From Undaria pinnatifida (lineage: Eukaryota; Sar; Phaeophyceae; Laminariales; Alariaceae), in contig JABAKD010000021.1 of NCBI GenBank assembly GCA_012845835.1, positions 17,322,166 through 17,386,165 on the forward strand: DNA of 64,000 nt, written 5' to 3'. Position 1 is the first letter of the stretch, and every line of letters starts with the position of its first letter. The notes beneath the pieces were generated by a model. It worked only from the letters and a program-made list of their open reading frames with translations. It did no database searches and had not been told where the DNA came from. The translations under genes and the position numbers were made by a program. Below are positions 1 through 42,000 of this stretch, one piece after another.

Positions 1-608
1 CTATGACTGACTGACCGCTTGACGCTTGACAGCATCTGTCAAGGCACCAAAGTGTCGTCTCCTGATGTGTTTTCCCAAGCGTATGCGCCCTACAAAATAT
101 CTTGCCATGCTGCTATTTATTGTATAGGCTCCACATAAACATTCACGAACGTTGTGCACGTATGTCGGTATGATACCCGATCTGTTTTTTTTTTTTTTTC
201 ACGTCTTTGTGACGCACTGGCGTGACCAAACGGGTGCTACTTCTGCTTGATTGTAACATATCATATTACCTCATGTGCTGGCGTGCGTTATTCGTGTCAA
301 CTGCCCTTCTCGCCCATCGACATCCGCAGCCTCCAGTGTCCGTGCCGATGCCTTCTCCTATTATAGATAGAGATAAGTTATCTGTGCTCACAAACTACGT
401 AAACTGGTATTGACTACCTGGCCTCAATAGTATGCATTGCCGTGGTATAATGCAATCGCGGATACAGCTGTATGGCACCGGCGCAACTTATTTCGTTCGG
501 TCTTCACTCCTTCACTCATACTATACTATACCATTAACAGTGTGACCTTCAAGTCCAACCGCACCTGCCTTGAACAAGTCCAACCGTACCTGCCTCAAAC
601 TACTTCAA

Positions 609-930
609 TTAGAGTACGAAACGTTTCTGCAGTAGCAGCAGGGTTAACACCCTACGCGTCGCGCTGATTGGCTGGGTATGAACTACTTGAAAATAAAGTG
701 CGATAATTTGCAGTAGTAAAATGATCAAGTACCCCCTCGCTTCGCGCCGATTAGTTGAGTATGACCTACTTGAAGTAGAGTGCGATAATTTCTGCAGTAG
801 TAAAATTATTGAATAGCCACGCTTCGCGCCTATTAGCTGGGTATGAACTACGTGAAAGTAGAGCGCCATCGTTTCTGCAGTAGTAAACTTATAAAGTTTC
901 CACGCTTTGCGCTGATTGGCTGGGTGCGTA
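609..930. repeat. Tandem repeat, ~75 bp x 4
   Basis: Four diverged copies beginning gcagtag and carrying cgcgccgattagttgggtatga-like cores, in the region 5' of the first recognised TAF2 exon. The rest of 1-2032 shows no exon I can support. Confidence 0.8.
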
Positions 931-1160
931 CTGCATGGTCTTCCATTGGCGTGTGGCGTACGTACGTTGGACCGTCTCCCAGTGGCGTGTGGCCTGCGTG
1001 GGGTGACCAGGGGTATGGAGGCGGTGTGAGGGTATGGCACGTGGTGCCGTGCAGCATGGCGTGCATAATGATATCATGAGCATGGCATGGGCTTATCTTG
1101 TCTGTTTGTTGGGGTGTTGTACATTATTGTGTGTTTTCATTATGGGTGGAACTAACCCTA

Positions 1161-1709
1161 AGACCAACTATTGTGGGAATTATTTTTGGGCCCTCAGAAC
1201 TGAGATTTTTGGCTGATCATACGCGATTTACTCGGCGGGACGACCAAAAACACCTATAGACTCTTCAAGACCCATCACGTAGTTTTCCGAGGGCTTTCTG
1301 CAGCAGTTCTCCGTTTCTCCAGGGTCTCGTTTTGATTTTTTGCGCAACAAATCAGTTTTCAGAAATATGCAATGTTGCTCAAAATTGGGGCCAAAAATAA
1401 TGGATTTTTGAGGATATTTGGCTCAAAATCATGAGGTCGTCAGAACTGGCAAATTGGACGAACAGACAAACTACGAGTCTGGAGAAACGGATAAGTGCGT
1501 CAGAAAGCTCTCGGAAAACTATGGGGAGCATTCTGACGAGTTTAGTCTGGAGAAACGGATAAGTGCGTCAGAAAGCTCTCGGAAAACTATGGGGAGCATT
1601 CTGACGAGTTTATAGGTGTTTTTGGTCGTCCCGCCGAGTAAATCGCGTATGATCAGGCAAAAATCTCAGTTCTGAGAGCCCAAAAATAATTTCGCATAAT
1701 AGTTGGTCT
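1161..1709. mobile_element. Fold-back (MITE-like) element
   Basis: Near-perfect ~98-base inverted arms at 1161-1258 and 1611-1709 (the arms meet at cacctata/tataggtg). The interior holds a 68-base direct duplication (about 1479-1614) that is itself partly complementary to 1259-1330. No transposase. It is flanked on both sides by CCCTAA-type tracts. Confidence 0.85.
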
Positions 1710-2749
1710 AACCCTAGCCCTAACCCTAGCCTTTACCGTGGAAATAGTGGTATCGGTCGAAGACGAACTGCACCCTCATTACTCCACTGGGGTGAAATGG
1801 TTGAAAGCACAACAATCTGTATCACTGGTTTGTTGTCTCTGCTTTACCAAGTATCTGATGGCTTCCTTATATCTTCCTCGTCCCTTCCTACAACATTTCC
1901 TGTATCTTCGTGATCTTGTCCGTATACTACGTCTTCCTTGTTTTATCTCTTCCTTATGTCTTCCTATCTCTTCCTTTTCTCTTGAGTTCTCGTCCTTATC
2001 CTTACTTTTCTCCGTGATGTTAACCCTAACCCTTAGGTAGTACCGCCGTGGATGGGGGCATCGCTTGCCAAGGATCGTTATCCACAGTTTTCTCTTCTTT
2101 CTCTTCCTTATCTCTTCCGCATGTCTTCCATGCGTTGTCCATATGTTTTCTCGTCCTTATCTCTCCTTTCCATCACTCCTTCAATACAACTTCCTATCTC
2201 TTCCTTATCTCTTCCTTATCTCCTCCTTTCCTATGGTGGTGCCGCCGTGAAGGGAGGGCATATCTTACCACGGATCTTTTTGTCATGCTCAGATTTCCTG
2301 ATATCTTCCCTAGGTCTTCCGTAACATGGCCATATTTTATGTCGTCCTCACACAATATCTTCTTTTATCTCTTTCTTTTCTTACTCTTTCGTTCATTTTT
2401 TTATTATCTTCCCTATCTTCCACGCCCTGCCCTTGTTGTATCTCGCCCGTATGTTCTGTCTTCATTATCTTATGCCTTCCTTATCGTATGTCGTCCTTGC
2501 CTCATGTCTTCCTTATCTCTTCCTTACCTCTGCCTTACACGTGGTGTGTTTTGTGTGTTAGGTGGTACCGCCGTGGATGGGAGGCATCGCCTGCCAACGA
2601 TCGTTTTCTCTTCCTGATCTGATCCTCTGGTATTTCCGATATCTTCCCTGTGTTCACTATCTCGTCTTCATCCCTTCCTTTTCTTGCCTCTTCCTTATCT
2701 GTTTTGCACTTCATTTTATCCCCACGTGTGTGGTGTCGTTCTGTTTTAG

Positions 2750-32749
<30,000 letters not shown>

Positions 32750-33363
32750 GATGGTAAAGATATGTCATGCTTTCTTTATGTGGTTCAAATGTGCTCCAGA
32801 GAATTCCACCAAAGTAATCCAAACGTGCGAGATTCTCGGCGGGCTCGTATGGCTGCCAAGCAACAGCACGGATACTCGTGTCGTGGTGCGCGTGTCGAAT
32901 GATTCTTTGGTTTGGTAGCTTGGAAAGGAACTTGAATCCTGAGTTCTGATGTTTTTTTTTGCCCGTTGGATGAGCTGGATTTAACCTCATCTTGAACGCG
33001 CGACAAGTACGGAAACACATTCAAACCTTCAGACCTTTTTTTGTCCGAAGTTCCGATCGCCGAGAATTTCCGATCGTGGCTTGAAGGTTCGAAACCCAAA
33101 CCCTAGCAATGTTGGAGCCGTTTTTGGTCAAAAGCGAGTTGGACCTAGCGTGGGATATGTTTGGCAGTACTAACGAGGCTCTAAAGAATGCAAATCACTC
33201 ACTATTCGACTAATAATGCGTCCTCTAAATTTCGCTCTCTGTGTGTTGCTATTCGTGTAAACCAGCCCAAAACGACTAGTCTAATTTATTGGCCTACAAA
33301 AATAGTTATCTTGGCATAAAAAAGTTGAATGATCACTGAGTTTAGCATCTTCGCGTGTGCACT

Positions 33364-33415
<52 letters not shown>

Positions 33416-35917
33416 GAGACGGCAGTGATGCTAGATCCGGTAAATCAGCCACAAAAGTGACGCGTATGCGCCCAAAATCAGCTACTATTATTGCTGCGTG
33501 CGCGAGTTACGGCAAAAATCGGGGGCGACAATTAAACATCCCAGGCTTTCCACCTCATCTTCATGAATCCGCAAAAACTCTAAGATCCAGCTACGTGCGG
33601 ATTTGACGACATTACGCCGTGTACATATGGCGGATGACACCTCGAGCGTATGCTGAGCACTTCTCTGTGGATTGTAGTATACAAGGGTTGATCCTTCTCG
33701 GCTTCTCGCGATAAAAGTCCCAACTATGGCCCTCATGAAGCTGTTCGGTCGGCCGCCTGGGTGCGATCACCCGGCCAACTCGACGAAGAAAGGCCGACAC
33801 TCGCTGCGCCTTCTCCGATTGATCACAACCTGCGAATGACCTGGGGAAGAACCCTGCTCAGTCTTGTACGTTCACGAGTGGTGGCTCAGCTCAAACGGTG
33901 CGGCTGCGCGATCCTGTACACCGCTGTACCGAAATTACCCCTTGATATAATTTTGGCTCACCTCCCGGGGATAGGGGAAACTTTTTGCCAGTTAAAGGAT
34001 TAGACTAGACTACGAGCCCGCAGCGCGTTTTTTTCTTACTACGTACTTTAACGTACTTTTGTGTGTTCTAACAGAAAAAAATTAAAAAACAACGGCAAAA
34101 CACGCGATTTTCAAATAATATTATGTTCAACATCAGACTAAAACACCTACGCTCTATCTATGCGGATTTCGTAGTTGAAGCATCATTGCGCAGAACGGTT
34201 ACCTGTTGACCCTGACTACATCCAGGGGAGCCATCGACCTATATCCTTCATGTCATGAGGACAAAGTATAGAACACGCGCGAACGACCTCCCGTAAAAAT
34301 TGTGAAGCTGTGTGTAGACAATCATATTAACAGCCAGGTTTAATTCACAAACACAATGTCATAATAAATGAAAAACAGATCTCATGTACCACGCAGCTCG
34401 CGAAGTAAGTCGAGGTTCAACCACTCAAACGGTCGTATTCACAGATGACGTCTTTGACTTTTCAAACAAAATAAAAAGAACTGGGCCGGGCCGATCGCTC
34501 TATCCTCCGTCCACACTCGCGGTGACTGTTTCCGATATATGCAACTTGCCATAGTCTATAGTACAGCGCGGATGTATCGCCACAGGTGCATAGTGTTGCG
34601 TGCTGCTGAGCTGCAGGGACGCTTTTCCTTGCTCCTCCTCCTGTGGGCGGGCCGTGAGAGCTCTCGCCGCAGCTGCGAGCGGCGGGCGGCGTGACTGCTG
34701 TTGACCAATCACGGCCAAAGTACAACTCATACTGCCAGTCACAACTCGAATTTGATTGGTCCTTTGATATGCATGCCGCACATACTTTTTTTGAAAAACA
34801 TCCAGGTGTTCTCCTGATTCTTTTGGCCCAGCGTGCACTGGGGGTTTCCATTTATTATGTTGGCGTTCCTGCTTCTGGCGGTTTCACGTAACACATCAAA
34901 ATCGACGTTTTCGGCGTTCTCGGTCGGTTTTTCGACCGACAGTGCGTAGCTGCCGCGTACAGAAAGCTCTGAACGCCGGGCTTACATATAGTGAGTAGTA
35001 AACACGGGATTTTGCTGCCCCCGAGGCAGTCCCTCTCAAATCTACCAAGTATTGAAGAAGCGTGACGGGTTGCATCCGACCGAACGGCGAAATTATCACC
35101 ATCAGCAGCTACCTAACGCCAATTCGACGGGTTCTCGGTCCGTTTCTCGGCCGATCGCGCAAGGTGCAACACTTCTTCTGTAGTTCAACGCGCAATTCTC
35201 AAACGGTGTTTGTGTGACATCTCGCCTGATGGCGCCATGTTTAATTGTACAAAGCTCTCGAGGCCCTGGGAGTCCCTCATTTGATGGTGCCTTGGGTGCA
35301 ATATTATTAATACCTGGTGTGCAATGCTGCGCATGCGACGTCGTCCTGAACAAATATCCTGCCGGGTAGTTTTTTTTCACGTGCTGTTACGATTTTGCCG
35401 TGGATCTTTTCAAAGCCAATGATGTGCGGCTATTAGTATACGTTGACGCGAGCTTATTGAAATTCAAGCCGCATATTCATTATCGGGTGACGTCTCTTGC
35501 ACAATTGATGTCCCACAGCAGTGTCGTCCGGTGACTCAAAGTCGACGCCCTCGCGAGCCAGGGCACACGACCGATATTCTTGCCGACAGACAGAGAAAAC
35601 GCACGTACGAGGACGCTCCGAGCTTTTCCATCGGCAGGAGACTGTCACTACAAACAGTACGTGGCTCGTATAACGTCAATCCTGCCAATTATTGAACAGG
35701 CGAAGGTCGTGGGGCGTGCTCGCAGCAGCAACAAAAGGAGGAGGTGTTATCTTCAATCGTGCTGTCGAGGTGGGGTGCTCTACCCTCAAACCACGCAGGA
35801 GCACACCAAGGAGAGCGTAAATATCCTGCTTCGAGATTGTTCTTCTAGCAGCAGCAGCAGCAACAACAGCAGCAGCATCAGTGGCAGCAACGTGTTCGTC
35901 GACCGACACCCACAATC
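32750..35917. other. Intergenic region between TAF2 and the second gene
   Basis: I see no gene here that I can support. Contents: an AGC repeat at 33,364-33,411; a fragment of the 44 kb repeat family near 34,195-34,300; a ~60-base self-similar pair at 34,905 and 35,115 (ttctcggtcggttt); CCAAT-type boxes in both orientations near 34,714 and 34,753; and a second AGC tract at 35,849-35,870 in the presumed 5' leader of the next gene. A 37-codon frame at 33,726-33,839 could be a short exon but has no support. Confidence 0.6.
33364..33411 (+). repeat. (AGC)n microsatellite
   Basis: About 15 perfect units. It would give poly-Ala, poly-Gln or poly-Ser, but no supported exon contains it. Confidence 0.95.
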
Positions 35918-36080
35918 ATGATGCTCTTAGGGGCAATGGTGTGCCTGGCTGGAGGGCTGCTGGCCGTGGGCTCTACTCTCCACAGCTTAAACAAGGGCCG
36001 GCGATCGGGTCGGCACCCACCATCAGATCACGCCGAGACAACGGCTAAGAACACCGGCGTTCGCCGCCGTCGCGGGAAAG
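35918..36080 (+). CDS. Unknown gene, exon 1
   Basis: Starts ATGATG and encodes a hydrophobic segment (LLGAMVCLAGGLLAVG) then a basic stretch ending RRRRGK. The donor is AAAG|gtaagt, phase 1. It is preceded by an AGC-rich leader. Confidence 0.7.
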
Positions 36081-39000
36081 GTAAGTTTACCCGTTCGCCA
36101 CAAAAAACAAATACCTGGTATATCATACCAGGTACACACTTTTCAAGCAATATAGATTAGATTAGTAGGGGCTAATCCAACTATTGCTATTAATACTACA
36201 GCGGTACTATTAACGACGATCGTTCATCAATAGGGTGTGCTGAGTTCAGTTTTGTCCCTCGTCTTCAATAGCTCTTTGATTGCTATTGTTTGTACAGGGA
36301 TGAAGCCTGGACGCGACTGACTGGTACGGTATACCCAGTAGCTTTAGAGGGCAGAGCATTGATCGGGGTGTGTGTGGTGGGACGGATCAGAGGAGCCAGG
36401 ACAGCAGGTGGAGCGGAGCTACGTTATGTCGGACGCAGACACACAAATGGCCGTAGAATACTGTACGTGTGCAGTGTGCAGTGCATCGGGTGACCTCTGT
36501 CCCGTAGTTGGTAACCATGGAGAGATATTCTATCTACTGTATGCAGGGTCAACGACCAGCACTGACACTGGGCGTGCTGGCTGATGATGGGTACATAATA
36601 CAGAAGGTTCGCAGACATCCATCTGCGGTACATTGTCATGGTCATGAATCGCAGTTTACCACTTTGTTACCACCTCGGCGTATAGACTATACTATTCGGT
36701 TCGTATTGTGCGCAATTATAGGTACGCGAGGCTCGTGGGCTCAGTCCTGATGACCAACTAACGTTTAATATCACGATTGGCGTAGAAGAAAACCGCGATT
36801 CGTTACATATAAAATATATATTTTGTCAAATTGGTGTCATTGCTGCAAAAAAAAGCACGAGTCACCTTTGTTTGTTTGTCACGAGTCGTGACTGCAATAT
36901 GTTCATGTTTGGTATATCGAAAGTCTCCAATGTCACGATCATTGTGATCGACATCGCGATTCGCGATAATATCGCGATTACGAAACGTTTCTCCGCGATT
37001 CGTGTATTTTGTTTGTTACTGTTATTGAGCTCGTCTTTCTTCCTCGTCTATCTGTGCGCCGGTTTGTCTGATATACTATCCTTGACTTATATCCTCAGAC
37101 TAATGATGACACAAACCCAGTAATACACGCGATCGGAGTAGTATCACACACAACATAATGTCATGAAAACATGAGCTTGGACGAGAAATATTCAATTTCA
37201 CAGCCGAAGCGTACTCTACATTTTTATAATGTCCTTCGAACAAGGAAATCAATACGTATAGAGTATACAATTGATGTGATGTATTACAGTAGTATGAAAC
37301 CCTTAAGTGCCACCCCCCCCCCCCCTTCTACGTGGACAAGAGAAAAACCTTGCCCCCTACAGACCTGCAACCACGTTTTAAGGGACATATTATACTACCA
37401 CCTTAACTTACTCGTAGCATGGGCCTCGTTTTGTACAAGGAAACTCCAAAACCGACCTCCAGAGCACTGCTATTTATTTGTTGGCCTTTTCATTGCCGCT
37501 TTCGCGTGCTTATTCCCGATGGTGTTGCCGCCATCCACCCCTCACAGGTACTAAGCACCGTGCCAACGAAACCTCTGTGCCCAAGCCAGACGGCGGGCGG
37601 CGCAGATCCGAGTGCAGGTGACGTTGGATGATACCGGCCATATTACCAATAAAATTCGTATGCATACAAAGGACGGCTGGACGTTATCCAACACACGAAG
37701 CAAGTCTACTTAGTAGCACTTCTCGCGCAACTAAGTGGGCCCTGCTGTGTGTCTGCTCTTTCTGTCGTAGTGTTTGTATTGTTGGTGGTGTTTATAGCGT
37801 TGTCGTAGTTGTTATCCTTAGTATCCTTCCCCCGTGTTATGGCGGATTTTGCACTAGAGCACGATCGCAGATCCTTAAGGATGCAGGGATTTAAGCTTCT
37901 TTGTGCTTCATGCAGACTATACTATCAGTATTCTTTTAAACCTGGTGTTCGCATGCTACGGTACCAGCGAAGCCAGGTTTTCTGAGTTACGATTGGCGCC
38001 AAGAAAATAGGAGCTCCCCTTTCGCTTCTCACGTTTCCCAATCTCCCGCTTGTCTCCCCCGATCGCCAGGGACGCCTTCCCCCGGAAAATCACATGAGTT
38101 ATCACAAAAAATGTCTATGTTTTCTACTGAATGTGAAGCAGCAGCAATAGAGAACACCAGTGCAGCAGTATGTAACAGCACGGTTGGGTTGGGTTGAAAC
38201 GGGGTTGACGGCAATCAAACGCATCCACCAGCTACACATAGTGTAGACTACACGAACCTCCACACGCCAGCGTATTGTCGTCAGGGCACACAGCCGGGGC
38301 CTGCTGTGTCTATAAGCATGGTTCCAATTCCCATTACGTGTGGCCACCAACACGGCAGGTCCATCCGTGGGTGAATTTTCCCGAAACCAAGGAAGGTGAA
38401 GGTTGCGAGGTGTCGCCCATTCACTATCATTGGAGATGCATGTTACCGAAATATAAAGTTCGGAGTATTTAGTAACGCTTGTCGTAAAAAGAGCGATTGG
38501 TTGTGAGAACCGTGCTCAAGAAACACTACCTACCGCGGAAACATGCGGTAGGAAGATGAATAGCTATCATCTCCTTGTTATAATACGCTAAAGAGTGGGA
38601 TACCCAACACATATATATTATCCGGAGGCGTTGCGACTCAGAGGCTTTGCCAGACTTTCAAGAGCGGTATTTTCTTGAGGGCCTATTCCTGAACCGGGAC
38701 TGGCAACACGCATCCCAGTTTTATATACTGTCCATTATGCTTTTGTTCAGGATGCTGCTTGTTTGCTGCTTGTACTTGTTTAGTGCTCACTGTCGCCCTG
38801 TTCTTGGGGATATTCTTCCAATTTCATTGTCTATGCTCGAGTTCGTGGTCAATCATGTATTACTCTCTTCTAAAACACCCCAATTTCGAAACAATGTGCT
38901 AAACATCTTGCTGCCCGAAGAATTCATAGCCTACCTGTACGCCCGACCGTTTTGGATAGCTCATACAACTCATACGACTCATAAACTCATTCAGTTACGT

Positions 39001-42000
39001 CACCTGTGAGTTGGACCGGTGTGAATGGTCGATACTCCGCGCTGAGAGTTTCTAGATACGGTCGGCGGCGAGTAATCTATGGCTGACATTCCTCGCGAAG
39101 GATACACCGATGAGTGATCCATCCCGTCGGATGCTGTCCAGGGACGACAGGGCGGTTTTACAAGGAGGGCGGTATATGGTTCATATTTATTTCGAGTCTG
39201 GGCGCTGGTATTGAGTACTGTACCTATAGCTTGACACTCCGGATGGAGGGGGGTGCAGTATGACACTACCATAAGTAGTATATATACAGTATATACATAC
39301 GTGAGATATGTCGTGACCTACGTCGGACTTTGCCAGCTGCTTGTGAGGCACAGGTCGCGCGTTTTCTCCGCCCAACTTATCAATTTACTTGCAAACATAG
39401 GGGTCTTCTGGACCTGGTCGATGCTTGCAGAAAGGAGGATTTCAAGAAGCCCGCGCTGGACAATGCCAGCTGGATATCGACCGAACAAAACGTGAGGCTC
39501 GCATGATTCGATGATTCAGAAAAAATCGGTATTGCTTCTGATCCGATGTTTTGGTCTGATCTTGGTAACATGTTCCATGACTGACATCATCAGATAGATG
39601 TTAGATTTCCTTTTACATGTGGATGATATGATTGCAACAAGCGCTATTATGAATCCACACTGGAAGATTATCTGATGGGAATTTGAACAGTATTGCATTT
39701 TTTTTTACGTTGGCATCGAGACTGCACTGTAGTGTATTAGTCTACAGGTAGATCAACTTCGCGAATCGACCCTCCAACAAACGCGGGCCAAGTGCCGACC
39801 CAATTAACCTCACCCATGCGTCGTGCGGTCGCGTTCTGGTTTCGCTGATCTCTTGCCGTTCGTTTGGCGTCGTCTCCCTAGAAAATGTAAATATTGAATC
39901 AAATACTCTAATGGTGTGCAGGCATTATTGATAGTATGAACTGCTCATACTTCATCACCGCCCCCTCCCGAATGTTTTACTCCTTTGTACAACGTGAATT
40001 CACCTGTGTGACAGCCTCTTAACAACGTGGAGGAGCTGTTCAACAGCTGCAACCCCGCCATCGTCTCCATCGCGACCTGGTTTGGCTCCTACGTGATGAA
40101 CATCGACCCTGATGGGAACTGCTTCGGCACTTCCTGGCTCATCGCAGCGATAGTGTGGGCTGCGCAAAGCCCGACCCGTCTTCAGCACCTGATTTCCACG
40201 CTGGAGGAGTCTTGCCGCCCAGATCAGGCGTTTGGATGCCTTGGCCTCACGTGCACGGTGAGTCGGCGGCGCATGTTTTGAGACCATTCATTGCGAAGTA
40301 GTCTTGACAATCGGAGTCTCCCCGCCTTTCACCTGGTATGAAATTGGCTCATCATGTTTGTTTTTAGAATGAGTCGACTTGTTGGTAGAATATAATTTTG
40401 TATGCGGCCATAACATATGATTTCGGGCGTTTTTGAATGAAAGAGGGAAAACAAACGATTGCCACGTCAACGCTGGTACTGTACGGCTCCTCGATATTTT
40501 ATCGGTTTGTCTCTTTTGCTTCAGATATATGTCGACGAATTGGTGACGTACCTTAAGACATTGGCAGACGACTGGATCGGGCACGCTGCTTACGACACGG
40601 CCTACGGCGCGTTCCTCGCCGTGAACGTCGTTAAGACGTTCATGGGCGAAAACTACGCGGGGTACACTATCGACCACGACGGCAACGAAGAGCCCCTCTG
40701 GCTTAGGCTTAAATGGGGCGTGGCGATTGCGTCACGCGCGCTCGACGTCTGGACGTCATGCCGCCACGGAATCGACGATACCTCGGTGAGGAGGCGTTGT
40801 GCCATAGGGATTACTCTTTTTGGCAGCACGATGTTTGAGTGACGTGGCTCCCCAACTAACCGAGGAGCTGCCCTTAGATGCCGTTCGATTCTGTTCGATG
40901 CCGTTTGATGCCGTTCGATAATTACGCGCCATTTTTTACTGTGTCTTAAGGCCTTCATTAGGCCCTGCCTATGATATGGACTGGTGAAAAACAGGGCTGC
41001 GACATCGCATTTGGTCGGTCACGGTCTGGGTGAGGCATGGACCTCCTCTTACTAGGAGCCTCACAATACGGGGGTGCACCTTTATCGTATCGCACGGTTG
41101 ACCCTATATCTATACCTATAGACTACAGACTATAGTTGTACCGGTAGTCTAGTATTATAGCGCAACTTTGCTGCAGTTTCAGCGTGTTATACCTATGCCT
41201 AGACTACAGACTATAGTTGTACCGGTAGTCTAGTATATTAGCGCAACTTTACTGTAGTTTCAGCGTGTTACAGTCCTAAGAATAGTCTCGATTTTTTTTT
41301 TTCCTATTGTAGTAGACTAATAGTAGTTGTTTGTATCCTTCGTGCCGAGTGATAAACAACCTGGAAACCACAGTGATCGTTGCGATGTCACAAACTGCAG
41401 AACAAAACAGGACGATTGACCGGTTGTTGTCTGGCTTCTTTTCGGTGGATATACTGTGTTACACTGGTACCGGTATGCCGCAACGCAAGCTACCGGCATG
41501 CCTCATAACATAATCGATTGATACTGCTTCGTACATGGCACGATGTTTCTGTACAAAATACGAGGGGTAAAGTACAGAGATACGTATATCAAAGTGTTCA
41601 GACGCATCTCGGTCAAGTGTGGAGTACTCTTGTTTGGAGGACTGCTGAATATGTACCGAGCGAACGCAACATCGACCATCATCACTACTACCTACGTTGT
41701 GGTCTTATTGCCATCTTTTGCATGATAGGTGCATACTTTCGTTAGCTTTTCCGCGGCATGTCCAATATTCATCGGCAAGTAAGTCCTCCTTTTTGCGTAC
41801 ACCGTTAGTACCAATTAACCGTGACGCGCTGGCATTGCGGAATTATATCCCCTCAACGCGATAGATCAAGCTGCGGACGCTCCGAAGAAGCGTAGAAATG
41901 GACTTTGGTGAGCTGCTATGCGCGGGGGCGGAAGCCGACATGCCGGGCGCAGGCGTTCTACGACCTGGAGGCAGTATTGGTCTCGTCACGGGCTTGGTCG

